Below are positions 1 to 7,865 of a stretch of 64,000 bases of DNA, piece by piece; the stretch's first letter is position 1, and the number at the start of each line of letters is the position of its first letter. The notes beneath the pieces were generated by a model. That model worked only from the letters and a program-made list of their open reading frames with translations. It did not search any database and had not been told where the DNA came from. The stretch comes from CAYGLF01 sp964350945 (GTDB taxonomy: Bacteria > Chlamydiota > Chlamydiia > Chlamydiales > JAAZZY01): positions 186,001-250,000 of the forward strand of contig CAYGLF010000002.1 of assembly GCA_964350945.1 (NCBI GenBank), read 5' to 3'. Made by a program: the position numbers and the translations under genes.

Positions 1-511
1 AATCAAAAACCTCTTCAATTTGCTCTGAAGATCCATCTGCTGGTTTAAAGACAAGTTGCAGCTTTCCTGGCTGGTCTATTTTCATTTCATGAGCTCTATA
101 TTGATCTCCAAAAGCATGACGGCCAATTACAATTGGTTGGGTCCACCCTGGAACGAGTCTTGGAACATTGTGGCATAAAATAGGTTGTCTAAAGATCGTA
201 CCTCCTAAAATATTACGGATAGTGCCGTTAGGAGACCGCCACATCTTTTTTAAATTAAATTCTTGGACACGAGCTTCATCAGGCGTAATTGTTGCGCACT
301 TAATGCCAACCCCATATTTCTTAATAGCATTTGCTGCATCTATTGTAATTTGGTCGTTGCTAGTATCTCGTGATTCTACACTTAAATCGTAGTATTTTAG
401 ATCGATATCCAAATATGGAAGAATTAATTTATCTTTAATAAACTCCCAAATAATTCGAGTCATTTCATCGCCGTCTAACTCGACAACCGGATTTTTAACC
501 TTTATTTTCAT
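1..511 (-). CDS. icd: NADP-dependent isocitrate dehydrogenase, N-terminal part (runs off the left edge)
   Basis: Translating the minus strand from ATG 511-509 gives 170 open codons to the window edge. The protein begins MKIKVKNPVVELDGDEMTRI, typical of the homodimeric, eukaryotic-like NADP-IDH family. It also carries the substrate-binding stretch MWRSPNGTIRNILGGT and the RLVPGWTQPIVIGRHAFGDQ region. The enzyme oxidises isocitrate to 2-oxoglutarate in the TCA cycle. The C-terminal half lies outside the window. Its presence argues for a fuller TCA cycle than in Chlamydia, which lacks icd. The gene is divergent from the kpsF-type gene, with 76 bases between the two starts. Confidence 0.9.
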   Translation of the reverse strand, partial: MKIKVKNPVVELDGDEMTRIIWEFIKDKLILPYLDIDLKYYDLSVESRDTSNDQITIDAANAIKKYGVGIKCATITPDEARVQEFNLKKMWRSPNGTIRNILGGTIFRQPILCHNVPRLVPGWTQPIVIGRHAFGDQYRAHEMKIDQPGKLQLVFKPADGSSEQIEEVFD

Positions 512-587
512 CTGATTTTCCTATAGATTAAGCACTTCATATAAAATTAAGGATATGATTGATCCCAATTAAAAATTCAAGAGAGAT

Positions 588-1577
588 ATGCAAGGAATTT
601 ATTTAAAAAACAAAACGCTTCCAGACTTATTCAAAGCTCAAAAAGAGAGCTTGAACTATTTTTTTGATCATATGGACCTCTCTCAGATAGAATCTTTAGT
701 AGAGCTGATCAAAAAAACCAAGGGGATCATCTTTTTTACGGGAGTAGGAAAGAGTGGATTTATTGCACAAAAAATTGCTGCGACCTTCGTCTCTATTGGT
801 ATCAAGGCGATGTTTTTAGCGCCTATTGACGCATTGCATGGAGATTTAGGGATTGTAGACACAGAAGATACTTTTATTGTCCTTAGTAAAAGTGGTGAGA
901 GCGATGAAATTTTAAATTTAATACCGTGTGTTCGAAATAAAGGGGCTTGTGTTGTCTCGATGATTTCAAAGAAAAATTCTCGACTTGAAAGAGCCAGCGA
1001 TCAAGTTATTTATTTACCTATTGATAAAGAACTGTGCCCTTATGACATTGTTCCTACAACTTCAACAGAAGTGCAGTTGATTTGTGGGGATGTTCTCTCG
1101 GTTGCACTCATGCACCAAAAAGGGCTCTCTTTAGATCAGTTTGCAACCAATCATCCTGCAGGTAAAATTGGCAAGAAGCTGACTTATAAAGTTCGAGACT
1201 TGATGCTAACTGGGGATAGAGTTCCTTTTTGTAGCCTTGAAGATTCTCTTGAAAAAGTATTGCCAAAACTTACAGAAAAGCGTTGTGGTTGTCTTTTAAT
1301 TGTTGATTCTAATCAGATTTTGCAAGGGATTTTTACAGACGGGGATTTAAGAAGAGCTTTGCAAATGTACGGTTCTCAAACGCTACACCTCTTGCTCAAA
1401 GATCTTAAGGTGAGTTTTCCTAAAGTGGTTGCTCCTGAGAAAATGGCCTGGGAGGCCTTAAGAATTATGGAGGCAGATCAACAGCGGCCTTTTATGGTAT
1501 TACCTGTAGTTGATGATCAGAAAAAAGTGCATGGACTAATCAAAATGCACGATATCTTACAGTCTGGCCTCGGCTAA
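588..1577 (+). CDS. kdsD: KpsF/GutQ family arabinose-5-phosphate isomerase
   Basis: A 329-residue protein with an N-terminal SIS sugar-isomerase domain (about residues 30-200). The domain contains FFTGVGKSGFIAQKIAATF and the LSKSGESDEIL phosphosugar loop. Two CBS domains follow (about 205-329; MLTGDRVPF, then GIFTDGDLRRAL). The family converts ribulose-5-phosphate to arabinose-5-phosphate, the first step to Kdo in LPS. Length and domain order are standard. The ATG at 588 follows AAGAGAG at a normal distance. Its stop codon lies inside the left arm of a strong terminator, so it is probably a single-gene transcript. Confidence 0.9.
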   Translation: MQGIYLKNKTLPDLFKAQKESLNYFFDHMDLSQIESLVELIKKTKGIIFFTGVGKSGFIAQKIAATFVSIGIKAMFLAPIDALHGDLGIVDTEDTFIVLSKSGESDEILNLIPCVRNKGACVVSMISKKNSRLERASDQVIYLPIDKELCPYDIVPTTSTEVQLICGDVLSVALMHQKGLSLDQFATNHPAGKIGKKLTYKVRDLMLTGDRVPFCSLEDSLEKVLPKLTEKRCGCLLIVDSNQILQGIFTDGDLRRALQMYGSQTLHLLLKDLKVSFPKVVAPEKMAWEALRIMEADQQRPFMVLPVVDDQKKVHGLIKMHDILQSGLG

Positions 1578-1610
1578 TACAAAAGCTGGCAAAAGCCAGC
1601 TTTTGTATTA
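1575..1610 (+). terminator. Strong intrinsic terminator of the kdsD gene
   Basis: A perfect 16-bp inverted repeat with an AAAA loop: left arm 1575-1590 (TAATACAAAAGCTGGC), right arm 1595-1610. The right arm includes a TTTT run. The left arm contains the TAA stop of the upstream gene. The palindrome is nearly symmetrical, so it could also stop transcription arriving from the minus-strand gene at 1637. Confidence 0.8.
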
Positions 1611-1636
1611 AAACAGATTTAAAAATACTATTTTTA

Positions 1637-2002
1637 TTATTCGGGACTTCCAGTAAATAATCTTACACTTAGTGGATCATCATTTGGTCCAAAATAAAGT
1701 GAGGACCTAACCGCCGCCGCCGCTGCTCTCTCTTGTGGATTTAGTCCATTTAGAGGCGTTCTCGAACCTTGGCTACGCAACCGTATTGCTGGAGGGGAAT
1801 TTGGTTGAATAATAGGTTGATCAGGAGTCACAAATCCGACTTCATCAATAGGAGGATTTTCAGGAGTAACGTAACCCATACCCTCTCCTTCAGGAGTGAA
1901 TAATTCTCCCGCACCCATAGGCTCATCGGGAGTTTTGTTAGCTTCTTGGTGAGCTCCATTTAAGATTGGCATTGCAGAAAAAGCTGCTTCGCTTATTTTC
2001 AT
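1637..2002 (-). CDS. Hypothetical proline/glutamate-rich small protein
   Basis: A 121-residue protein I do not recognise. It is low in complexity, with an internal echo: FTPEGEGMGYVTPEN is followed by VGFVTPDQPI, so TPE/TPD units recur at about residues 24, 36, 45 and 58. A QERAAAAAVRS helix-like stretch sits near the C-terminus. There is no signal peptide or membrane segment. The first residues (MKISEA) and the DNA upstream of the start resemble those of the next minus-strand gene at 2226-2759. A disordered N-terminus and lack of a known fold would suit a secreted effector, but nothing proves it. Confidence 0.6.
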   Translation of the reverse strand: MKISEAAFSAMPILNGAHQEANKTPDEPMGAGELFTPEGEGMGYVTPENPPIDEVGFVTPDQPIIQPNSPPAIRLRSQGSRTPLNGLNPQERAAAAAVRSSLYFGPNDDPLSVRLFTGSPE

Positions 2003-2225
2003 TTTAATTGTTTCCTTGGTTTTTATGTTTTAAAATAATTTCCAGGATTACTAAATCCTGGACTTTTGTTAATACAAAAAAACAGTGATCAAGTGTTTTT
2101 TTTGTAAGGGGAAGCAGCTTTTAAATAAGCTGCTAATTCATTTAGTCCACTCGAAGAAATCCAAGAATTTAGCTGAGATCCATTGAGTTGAAAAGAGCAG
2201 ACTCTAGTTGGTTTTATTAATAGTT

Positions 2226-2759
2226 TTATTCGTCTATACTCAGTCTTGTAAATGAAGGGCTTGTGGAAGTGTCTTTACCAAATAAGTTTCGTGCTGTTAA
2301 AGCAAAACTCAGATCGCCCATTCCCTGAAGTCCATTTTTCTTTTCGATTTTCTTTGCAGGTTCAAAATTCTCTACGCGCATTCTTGAGAAGCCTCCGTGA
2401 GCATAATTGTATGCCTCTTCTTGAGCAGGAGCTACTTTTGACCGAGATATTTTTCTATCAAAGGGTGTTTTTGGATAGTTATTCTGATTGTAATGACTTT
2501 CACTAAAGCTTCGAACAGCGTATCGATTTGTGTTATGGGTTGTGGTTTGGGTATTGCTTTTACTGAAGTTTGTCTTGCTTCTGCATGCATATTGGCTTGT
2601 GACTGGAGCTGTGTACTGGACGGTTGCTCGACTATTCTTTCCACATGTGGATTGGTTTGTTACGGGGGCTGTGTACTGAGTTGTTCCACGACTCATGTAT
2701 AGGTTTGATCCTGGGCCCATATTTATTGTTACCGATAAATTCGCTTCTCTAAATTTCAT
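2226..2759 (-). CDS. Hypothetical polar, repeat-containing protein
   Basis: A 177-residue protein of unknown function, rich in Ser, Thr, Asn, Gln and Tyr. It contains two copies of QYTAPVT followed by N/S-Q (about residues 28 and 48). The start ATG at 2759 has an upstream AGGAAAA, and the leader closely matches that of the gene at 1637-2002. No membrane segment or catalytic motif is visible. An overlapping reading frame on the same strand (2432-2644) and two on the opposite strand are open, but they carry no family signal. I take this frame because of its length and matched leader. Confidence 0.5.
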   Translation of the reverse strand: MKFREANLSVTINMGPGSNLYMSRGTTQYTAPVTNQSTCGKNSRATVQYTAPVTSQYACRSKTNFSKSNTQTTTHNTNRYAVRSFSESHYNQNNYPKTPFDRKISRSKVAPAQEEAYNYAHGGFSRMRVENFEPAKKIEKKNGLQGMGDLSFALTARNLFGKDTSTSPSFTRLSIDE

Positions 2760-3256
2760 TAGAATATTTTCCTGTTTTGGTGTTTTAAAAATAAAAAAGA
2801 GCGACTATCTTCTGAAATATTAACTAATAAATAAACATTTTTTTAATAAAATATAAATTTTTAAATGAAATAACTAATTAAAATTTTACTTTAAGATTAC
2901 TAAAATTTTGTTTAATGAAATAAATATTTTAAATTAAATTACTATTTAAAATTTTATGTTATCTATCTATTTAAAATTTTGTATTTAATCCCTTCTGTTT
3001 GTGACTGTTTTTAGTTAAAAATTTTTATATGAAAAGGGTGTTTTTTTACAGTTTAGTTTTGATTTATATAAACTAAATAGAGAGTTATTTTTTATAATTT
3101 AATATTTTAACTTGTTGTTTTTTTTATTAACTAAAATTAAATTTTTTTTAATAAAAATACTATTAGCGTTTTTTTGGAAAAGCATGAAAAGAGCTGGGTG
3201 CTATCAGGTAGATTGCCGCAGCCTATCTATTTTTAGAAAAGATGGTCAAAGAGTAT
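2760..3256. other. Very AT-rich intergenic region
   Basis: About 500 bases with long runs of A and T and repeated TTTAAAATTTT-like words; I see no coding frame. It separates two minus-strand genes. The right end (about 3190-3240) has a short GC-richer segment just past the pseudouridine synthase stop, but I could not draw a convincing terminator there. Confidence 0.6.
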
Positions 3257-3958
3257 TTAGGATTCAAAGAGAGGGTTGAGCTCTTTTAGAGTTACGTTTT
3301 TAAAGGAGCCAATCTCAAGGTTTCCAAGCCGGAGGTTTCCAATACGAATTCGACTTAACTCTTGGACTAAAAGGCCGGTATGTTCCACTAAAATTCTAAC
3401 TTCGTGTTTTTTACCTTCTTTAACGGTAATTTTTAGAGTGTTTTTACGCACTTTAGAAACGCGGATGGGTTTGACAAAGCTCCTTTCAATAAGGAGGCCT
3501 GCACGAATTTTATCGAGGTGTTCAGGGTCTATCTCGCCGCTGGTTTTTACAAGATACTCTTTTTGAATTTCAAAACTAGGGTGGGTTACTTTGTGAGCAA
3601 GTTGACCATCATTAGTTACAATTAAAAGGCCGGTGGTTTCTTTGTCAAGCCTGCCAACTGTAAAGAGGCGTTGCTTTTGAGGGAATAAGCTAATAACAAT
3701 GTTTTTATAAAGTGTGGCATCATTACTGCAAACGTAGCCTTTAGGTTTATTTAACAAATAGTAAACCATAGGCTCTTTCTGTTTGACCCTAGAGCCATTG
3801 TAGACGATACAATCTGAGTGGATGTTGACCATGTGTTGAGGTTGTTCAACGATCTGGCCATTCACTGTGACTTTTTTTGCAAAAATAAGCTCTTCACATT
3901 TACGTCGAGAAGCGATGCCCGCTTGTGCTAAAACTTTACTCAATCTATTCTTGGTCAT
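3257..3958 (-). CDS. RsuA/RluB/RluF-family pseudouridine synthase
   Basis: A 233-residue protein that starts MTKNRLSKVLAQAGIASRRK, an S4 RNA-binding domain (about 1-60). The catalytic domain follows, with GRLDKETTGLLIVTNDGQ carrying the catalytic Asp (about residue 105) and HEVRILVEHTGL further on. The family isomerises uridine in rRNA. Length fits RluB/RsuA-type enzymes. In C. trachomatis a yjbC-type synthase precedes gpmA, so position supports orthology with that gene. Which rRNA uridine it modifies cannot be read from sequence. It is divergent from the glycosyltransferase at 4119. Confidence 0.9.
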   Translation of the reverse strand: MTKNRLSKVLAQAGIASRRKCEELIFAKKVTVNGQIVEQPQHMVNIHSDCIVYNGSRVKQKEPMVYYLLNKPKGYVCSNDATLYKNIVISLFPQKQRLFTVGRLDKETTGLLIVTNDGQLAHKVTHPSFEIQKEYLVKTSGEIDPEHLDKIRAGLLIERSFVKPIRVSKVRKNTLKITVKEGKKHEVRILVEHTGLLVQELSRIRIGNLRLGNLEIGSFKNVTLKELNPLFES

Positions 3959-4118
3959 AATAAGATATTTTTTTTACAATGATTATAGCGAGTCTTACGA
4001 TTTAATTTAATAATAAAATTTATTTTAATGATTTATTAAGTCTTTAAAAATAAATACCAGATTATTTGAAAATTTTATTGTTTTACGTTAGAATCTATGG
4101 CTTATTCTTGGAGAGATT

Positions 4119-5270
4119 ATGAAGAAATTTGGGATTATATTTCTATTGTTAACTACAGGGGCTGTGACTTTTTGGTCCATGTCGCGCTCTTTGAAAGAGC
4201 CCCCCGAGTGGATGTTGGAGCAAATACAAGAGGATATGAGTTTTTTTTCAAAAAAAGATTTATATCCTAAGCACATTGAAAAGTACTTCTCTAGTGCTTC
4301 TAAAGATGAGAAGCTCGTTCATTTTCAAATAAAAAATAATAAGATTTACCTAAATTGGAATTGGGGAAATGAAGAGGGGATTGATCGCCTTAAAAAAGTG
4401 TGTGGGCAACTTAAGCGAGCAAGTAAAAGAACCAAGCTTCCCGATGTTGACTTTTTATTAACCGTTCACGATGGCGTTTCAATGCCGACGGATTATGAAG
4501 AAGGCAAGGTGCCTCTATTTGGATTTTCAAAAGAGGTGGGAACTGCTGCGGTTTTGTTTCCAGACCCCCTCACCTACTCTTTTGCTAATAAAGGGTTGTT
4601 AGCCCTCCAAAAGGCTCAGCGTAAATCTCAATTTAAATGGGAAGAAAAAGAAGAGAAAGCCTTTTGGAGGGGAGGGACTACAGGAGGAGATTTTACATTA
4701 GAAAACTGGCATCTTATGCCCAGGACAAGACTCTCTTTGATCAGTCAATACCATCCAGAGGATGTAGATGCAGGCTATAGTGTGTTCAATCCAATGCCAG
4801 GCGAAGTAAAAAGCGAAATGCTAAACGTTCTTCCCCTCGCTAATTGGGTGGACCACAAAGGGCATTTAAAATACAAATATTTAGTGATTGCAGATGGGAA
4901 TACCTGCACCTATCCAAGACTTTGTATGGCTTTAGCTTCGGGGTCTGTGGTTTTTAAACATGAAACTAAGAATATGCAATGGTTTTACAGAGCATTGAAG
5001 CCCAATGAGCATTATGTTTCTTTAGTGGTAGACTTTTCAGATTTACCTGAAAAAGTTCAATGGGCGCGTTGTCATGATGACCAGGTTCGAGAAATCGCTA
5101 ATAAGGGCAGACAATTTGCAACCCAAAATCTGCAATCCAAGAGTCTTGATGAATATATCATACACCTGCTAAGAGCGTATGCTGCTTTGCAAGATAGCGC
5201 AGTAGATGTGCACCCGGATGCCTTGCAGTATAAAGGCTCTATAACAACCTTATGGGGGAGATATGAGTAA
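4119..5270 (+). CDS. CAP10 / glycosyltransferase family 90-like protein
   Basis: A 383-residue protein with an N-terminal hydrophobic segment (about residues 4-20, basic MKK start) that could be a signal anchor. The C-terminal half has hallmarks of CAP10/POGLUT-type glycosyltransferases: KAFWRGGTTGG near 173, then YKYLVIADGNTCTYPRL and LASGSVVFKHETKNMQWFY near 245-290, ending in EHYVSLVVDFSDL. The family moves glucose or xylose onto polysaccharides or proteins. In bacteria its members often modify LPS. The last 8 bases overlap gpmA, so the two are translationally coupled. The donor and acceptor are unknown. Confidence 0.75.
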   Translation: MKKFGIIFLLLTTGAVTFWSMSRSLKEPPEWMLEQIQEDMSFFSKKDLYPKHIEKYFSSASKDEKLVHFQIKNNKIYLNWNWGNEEGIDRLKKVCGQLKRASKRTKLPDVDFLLTVHDGVSMPTDYEEGKVPLFGFSKEVGTAAVLFPDPLTYSFANKGLLALQKAQRKSQFKWEEKEEKAFWRGGTTGGDFTLENWHLMPRTRLSLISQYHPEDVDAGYSVFNPMPGEVKSEMLNVLPLANWVDHKGHLKYKYLVIADGNTCTYPRLCMALASGSVVFKHETKNMQWFYRALKPNEHYVSLVVDFSDLPEKVQWARCHDDQVREIANKGRQFATQNLQSKSLDEYIIHLLRAYAALQDSAVDVHPDALQYKGSITTLWGRYE

Positions 5271-5943
5271 ACTCATTTTATTGCGTCATGGCCAATCTGA
5301 GTGGAATCAGTTGAACCGATTTACAGGATGGGTCGATGTCGGGTTGAGCGCCCGCGGGGTTCAGGAGGCTTTAGACGCTGGTAAAAAGATTCAAAACTTG
5401 CCTATTGACCAAGTCTTTACCTCTTCGCTATTGCGGGCTCAGGTAACCGCTATGTTAGCTATGCAGGGCCACATTTCAAAAAAACCTCTTTTGATGCAGC
5501 ATCCTCAAGGGAAAATGAAAGAGTGGGGAGCCGATCACTGCACTAAAGATGCTTTAAAAAAGTGCATCCCAACCATTGTGAGTGAAAATTTAAATGAGCG
5601 CTACTATGGAGATCTACAGGGAATGGACAAAGATGAAGCTCGTAGCCAATTTGGGGTTGAGCAAGTTCATATTTGGAGAAGAAGCTACGATGTTCCTCCT
5701 CCTAATGGGGAAAGCCTAAAAATGACCTTAGAGCGAACGCTTCCCTACTTTAAAAAAGAAATCACCCCTCTTTTAGATCAGGGAAAAAACATTTTAATAG
5801 CAGCTCATGGGAATTCTCTAAGAGCTATTTCAATGTACATACAAAATTTAAATGAAGAGGAAATCGTAAAACTTGAAATCCCAACGGGAGTTCCTCTTGT
5901 TTATAATTGTCTAAATCAAAAATTTGAGTTGGTAAATGACTGA
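5263..5943 (+). CDS. gpmA: 2,3-bisphosphoglycerate-dependent phosphoglycerate mutase
   Basis: A 226-residue protein with the phosphohistidine motif LLRHGQSEWNQLNRFTGW at residues 6-23 and the acid-base region LNERYYGDLQGMDK (about 108-121). The second histidine is in AAHGNSLRA (about 183). It interconverts 3- and 2-phosphoglycerate in glycolysis. The ATG at 5263 lies inside the end of the upstream gene. Its last 8 bases overlap the start of the NifS-like gene at 5936. The gpmA-nifS-nifU order is the one found in Chlamydia. Confidence 0.93.
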   Translation: MSKLILLRHGQSEWNQLNRFTGWVDVGLSARGVQEALDAGKKIQNLPIDQVFTSSLLRAQVTAMLAMQGHISKKPLLMQHPQGKMKEWGADHCTKDALKKCIPTIVSENLNERYYGDLQGMDKDEARSQFGVEQVHIWRRSYDVPPPNGESLKMTLERTLPYFKKEITPLLDQGKNILIAAHGNSLRAISMYIQNLNEEEIVKLEIPTGVPLVYNCLNQKFELVND

Positions 5944-7111
5944 TATTTATTTAGACCACCATACCACTTCTTGTTTAGATCCTGCTGTAAAGGATGTGAT
6001 GCTGCCCTATTTAGATAAGAAATTTGGCAATTATTTACAGCCGCATTCAAAGGGGCAGGAGCTTGTTGTTGATCTTCAAAATGCTTTCCAGTCCCTCTAC
6101 CAACTTATCGGTGCTGATGCACAATCAGACACCATTATTTTTACATCTTCTTGTGAAGAAGCGATCAGCCATGCTTACCAAATAGCACTCAAAAACAAAG
6201 TGCAACAAGAAGGAAAAAACCACTTTTTAACACTACAAAGTGAAGATGCCGCAATTTTAATGAATTTAGAAAAACTTAAATCATTTGGCTGTCATGTTCA
6301 TATGCTCGAGCAACTTCAAGAAGGCATCTTAGATGAAGAGAAAATCATCGAAGCGATCAACCCTAGAACGGCTATGGTTTCGCTATCACTTGCCAGCGGG
6401 TTGACAGGGTTGATTCAACCTATAGAAAAACTAAAAGAAGTTTGTAAAATGCGTGGGATCTACCTGCACTTAGACATTACTTATGCACTAGGGAAAATTG
6501 AAATTAATGCTCAAGATCTTGCTGTAGATTTCTTAACTTTTGGCGGTGATCAATTGCATGGCCCTAAAAGTAGTGGGGGGATCTATGTGCGATCACAGAT
6601 TGCACTCTCTCCTTTAATAGGAGGAGGGTTGGAGCAAAATGGGCTTAGAGGGGGGATTGTAGATGCTTGTCAACTCATGGGGTTGGCGCATGCTGCAAAG
6701 CTTTCTCAAGACAATATTAGTGAGATGTGCCTAGAAGTTGCTTCTCAGCGCGATTTACTCGAGAGATGTTTACAAGAAGGTCTGGATGATATTGAGATTT
6801 TATTTGATAAAAATTTGAGACTGCCAAACGTTGCTGTCATTTCTTTTAAAAATGTAGTGGCAGACGCTCTATTATATGAATTGAATGCTCATCGAGTGTA
6901 TGCTACCTTAGGTGGTGTTAATTTTCAAAAACTAAGCACCCTTTTAGAGTCTCTTCAAATGCCCCCCCTCATTGCTAATGGAGCCCTCTCTTTTGCTTTG
7001 TCACGGTATACCAGCGCCGAAGAGATCAAAAGAGCCAGTGAGGTGATTATTCAAGCGGTATGTAAACTGAGAAAACTCTCTAAGCAAATGAAGGTATCTG
7101 ATGCCACTTAA
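5936..7111 (+). CDS. NifS/IscS-like protein lacking the PLP lysine (probable pseudo-cysteine desulfurase)
   Basis: A 391-residue protein with the fold and length of group I cysteine desulfurases. Aligned by eye with E. coli IscS, the PLP-binding SGHKIYGPKG is GGDQLHGPKS here, so the Schiff-base lysine (K206) is Gln206 and the preceding His is Asp205. His104 is Asp104. The PLP-contacting VNNE stretch reads LASG (about 152-155). The mobile loop that should carry the catalytic Cys (about 320-335, VYATLGGVNF) has no cysteine. Asp180 is kept. The frame is intact and well embedded between gpmA and the NifU-like gene, so it is not a decayed gene. Desulfurase activity is unlikely; a structural role with NifU is possible. 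Confidence 0.85.
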   Translation: MTDIYLDHHTTSCLDPAVKDVMLPYLDKKFGNYLQPHSKGQELVVDLQNAFQSLYQLIGADAQSDTIIFTSSCEEAISHAYQIALKNKVQQEGKNHFLTLQSEDAAILMNLEKLKSFGCHVHMLEQLQEGILDEEKIIEAINPRTAMVSLSLASGLTGLIQPIEKLKEVCKMRGIYLHLDITYALGKIEINAQDLAVDFLTFGGDQLHGPKSSGGIYVRSQIALSPLIGGGLEQNGLRGGIVDACQLMGLAHAAKLSQDNISEMCLEVASQRDLLERCLQEGLDDIEILFDKNLRLPNVAVISFKNVVADALLYELNAHRVYATLGGVNFQKLSTLLESLQMPPLIANGALSFALSRYTSAEEIKRASEVIIQAVCKLRKLSKQMKVSDAT

Positions 7112-7865
7112 ACAAATGATACAGCCCTTTTTTTGGTCTCAATATAGTTCTAAATTAAATCGTCATATTCAAAATCCACGGTCGATGGGAAGTTTTTCTC
7201 AAGAAGATGCGACTGCTTGTGAACTTCGCCTGGCATCTGGCTCTGCAGGAGCTGTAGAAGATGGTAACTGGCTAAAGTATGATATGCTTGTAGATCCGAC
7301 AGACGGGACGGTAATTGATGCTAAATACCAGGTTTATGGAGAGTCGATTTTAATTGGCCTTGCAGAGGCAACAACGCATTTAATTATTGGAAAAAATTAT
7401 GATCAAGCAGCTCGCATGCACGTAGAAGTCATTGACCATTATTTAAGGGATAAAAATGAAACCCCCGCCTTTGGTGAGGGGGGGCTTTTGTATGTCTCTT
7501 TAGTCATTGAAGCGCTCAAATCTTGCGCTCGTTTGTGCATGGACATCCCCATCTCCCAAAGTTATCAGGCGCCTCCTGTGATGGCAGATGCGGTAGAAGG
7601 TGAGGGGTACCCAGGATTTGATCAGCTAACTCTCTCACAAAAAATTGCGGTGATTGACCAAGTGTTAGACCAAGAAGTACGTCCCTACGTAGAGATGGAT
7701 GCAGGTGGTGTTGAGGTGATTGGGTTACAAAAAGACCAGGTCACGATTGCTTACCAAGGAACGTGTACAACCTGTTTTTCAGCAACGGGAGCGACTCTAT
7801 CTTTTATACAAAAAGTGATTCAAGCAAAGGTGGATCCTAAGCTTAATGTGGTTCCCAACTTATAA
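7101..7865 (+). CDS. NifU-like Fe-S protein: cysteine-less IscU domain plus Nfu domain
   Basis: A 254-residue protein in two parts. Residues about 15-145 match the IscU scaffold (NPRSMGSFSQEDAT, then DAKYQVYG). None of its three cluster cysteines is kept: the GAPACGD equivalent reads AVEDGN (51-56), YGCGS reads YGESI (79-83), and the KIHCS equivalent reads LYVSL (130-134). Residues about 180-254 are an Nfu domain with its CTTC cluster motif intact (Cys222, Cys225) and ending in an amphipathic helix. The start overlaps the end of the NifS-like gene by 11 bases. It may act as an Fe-S carrier rather than an assembly scaffold. The 3' end overlaps convergent birA. Confidence 0.88.
   Translation: MPLKQMIQPFFWSQYSSKLNRHIQNPRSMGSFSQEDATACELRLASGSAGAVEDGNWLKYDMLVDPTDGTVIDAKYQVYGESILIGLAEATTHLIIGKNYDQAARMHVEVIDHYLRDKNETPAFGEGGLLYVSLVIEALKSCARLCMDIPISQSYQAPPVMADAVEGEGYPGFDQLTLSQKIAVIDQVLDQEVRPYVEMDAGGVEVIGLQKDQVTIAYQGTCTTCFSATGATLSFIQKVIQAKVDPKLNVVPNL

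Noticed and set aside
2252..2702. Two plus-strand frames (2252-2506, 2493-2702) and a minus-strand frame at 2432-2644, the last rich in Cys on the antisense.
   Set aside because: All overlap the 2226-2759 gene. Cysteine-rich antisense is expected from its Thr/Ala/Tyr-rich coding strand; no separate ribosome site was seen.
3190..3240. A terminator after the pseudouridine synthase gene.
   Set aside because: Only short imperfect stems could be drawn, so it was not listed.
5936..7111. Calling this gene an active IscS/NifS cysteine desulfurase.
   Set aside because: The PLP lysine, the histidine and the mobile-loop cysteine are all absent by eye alignment.
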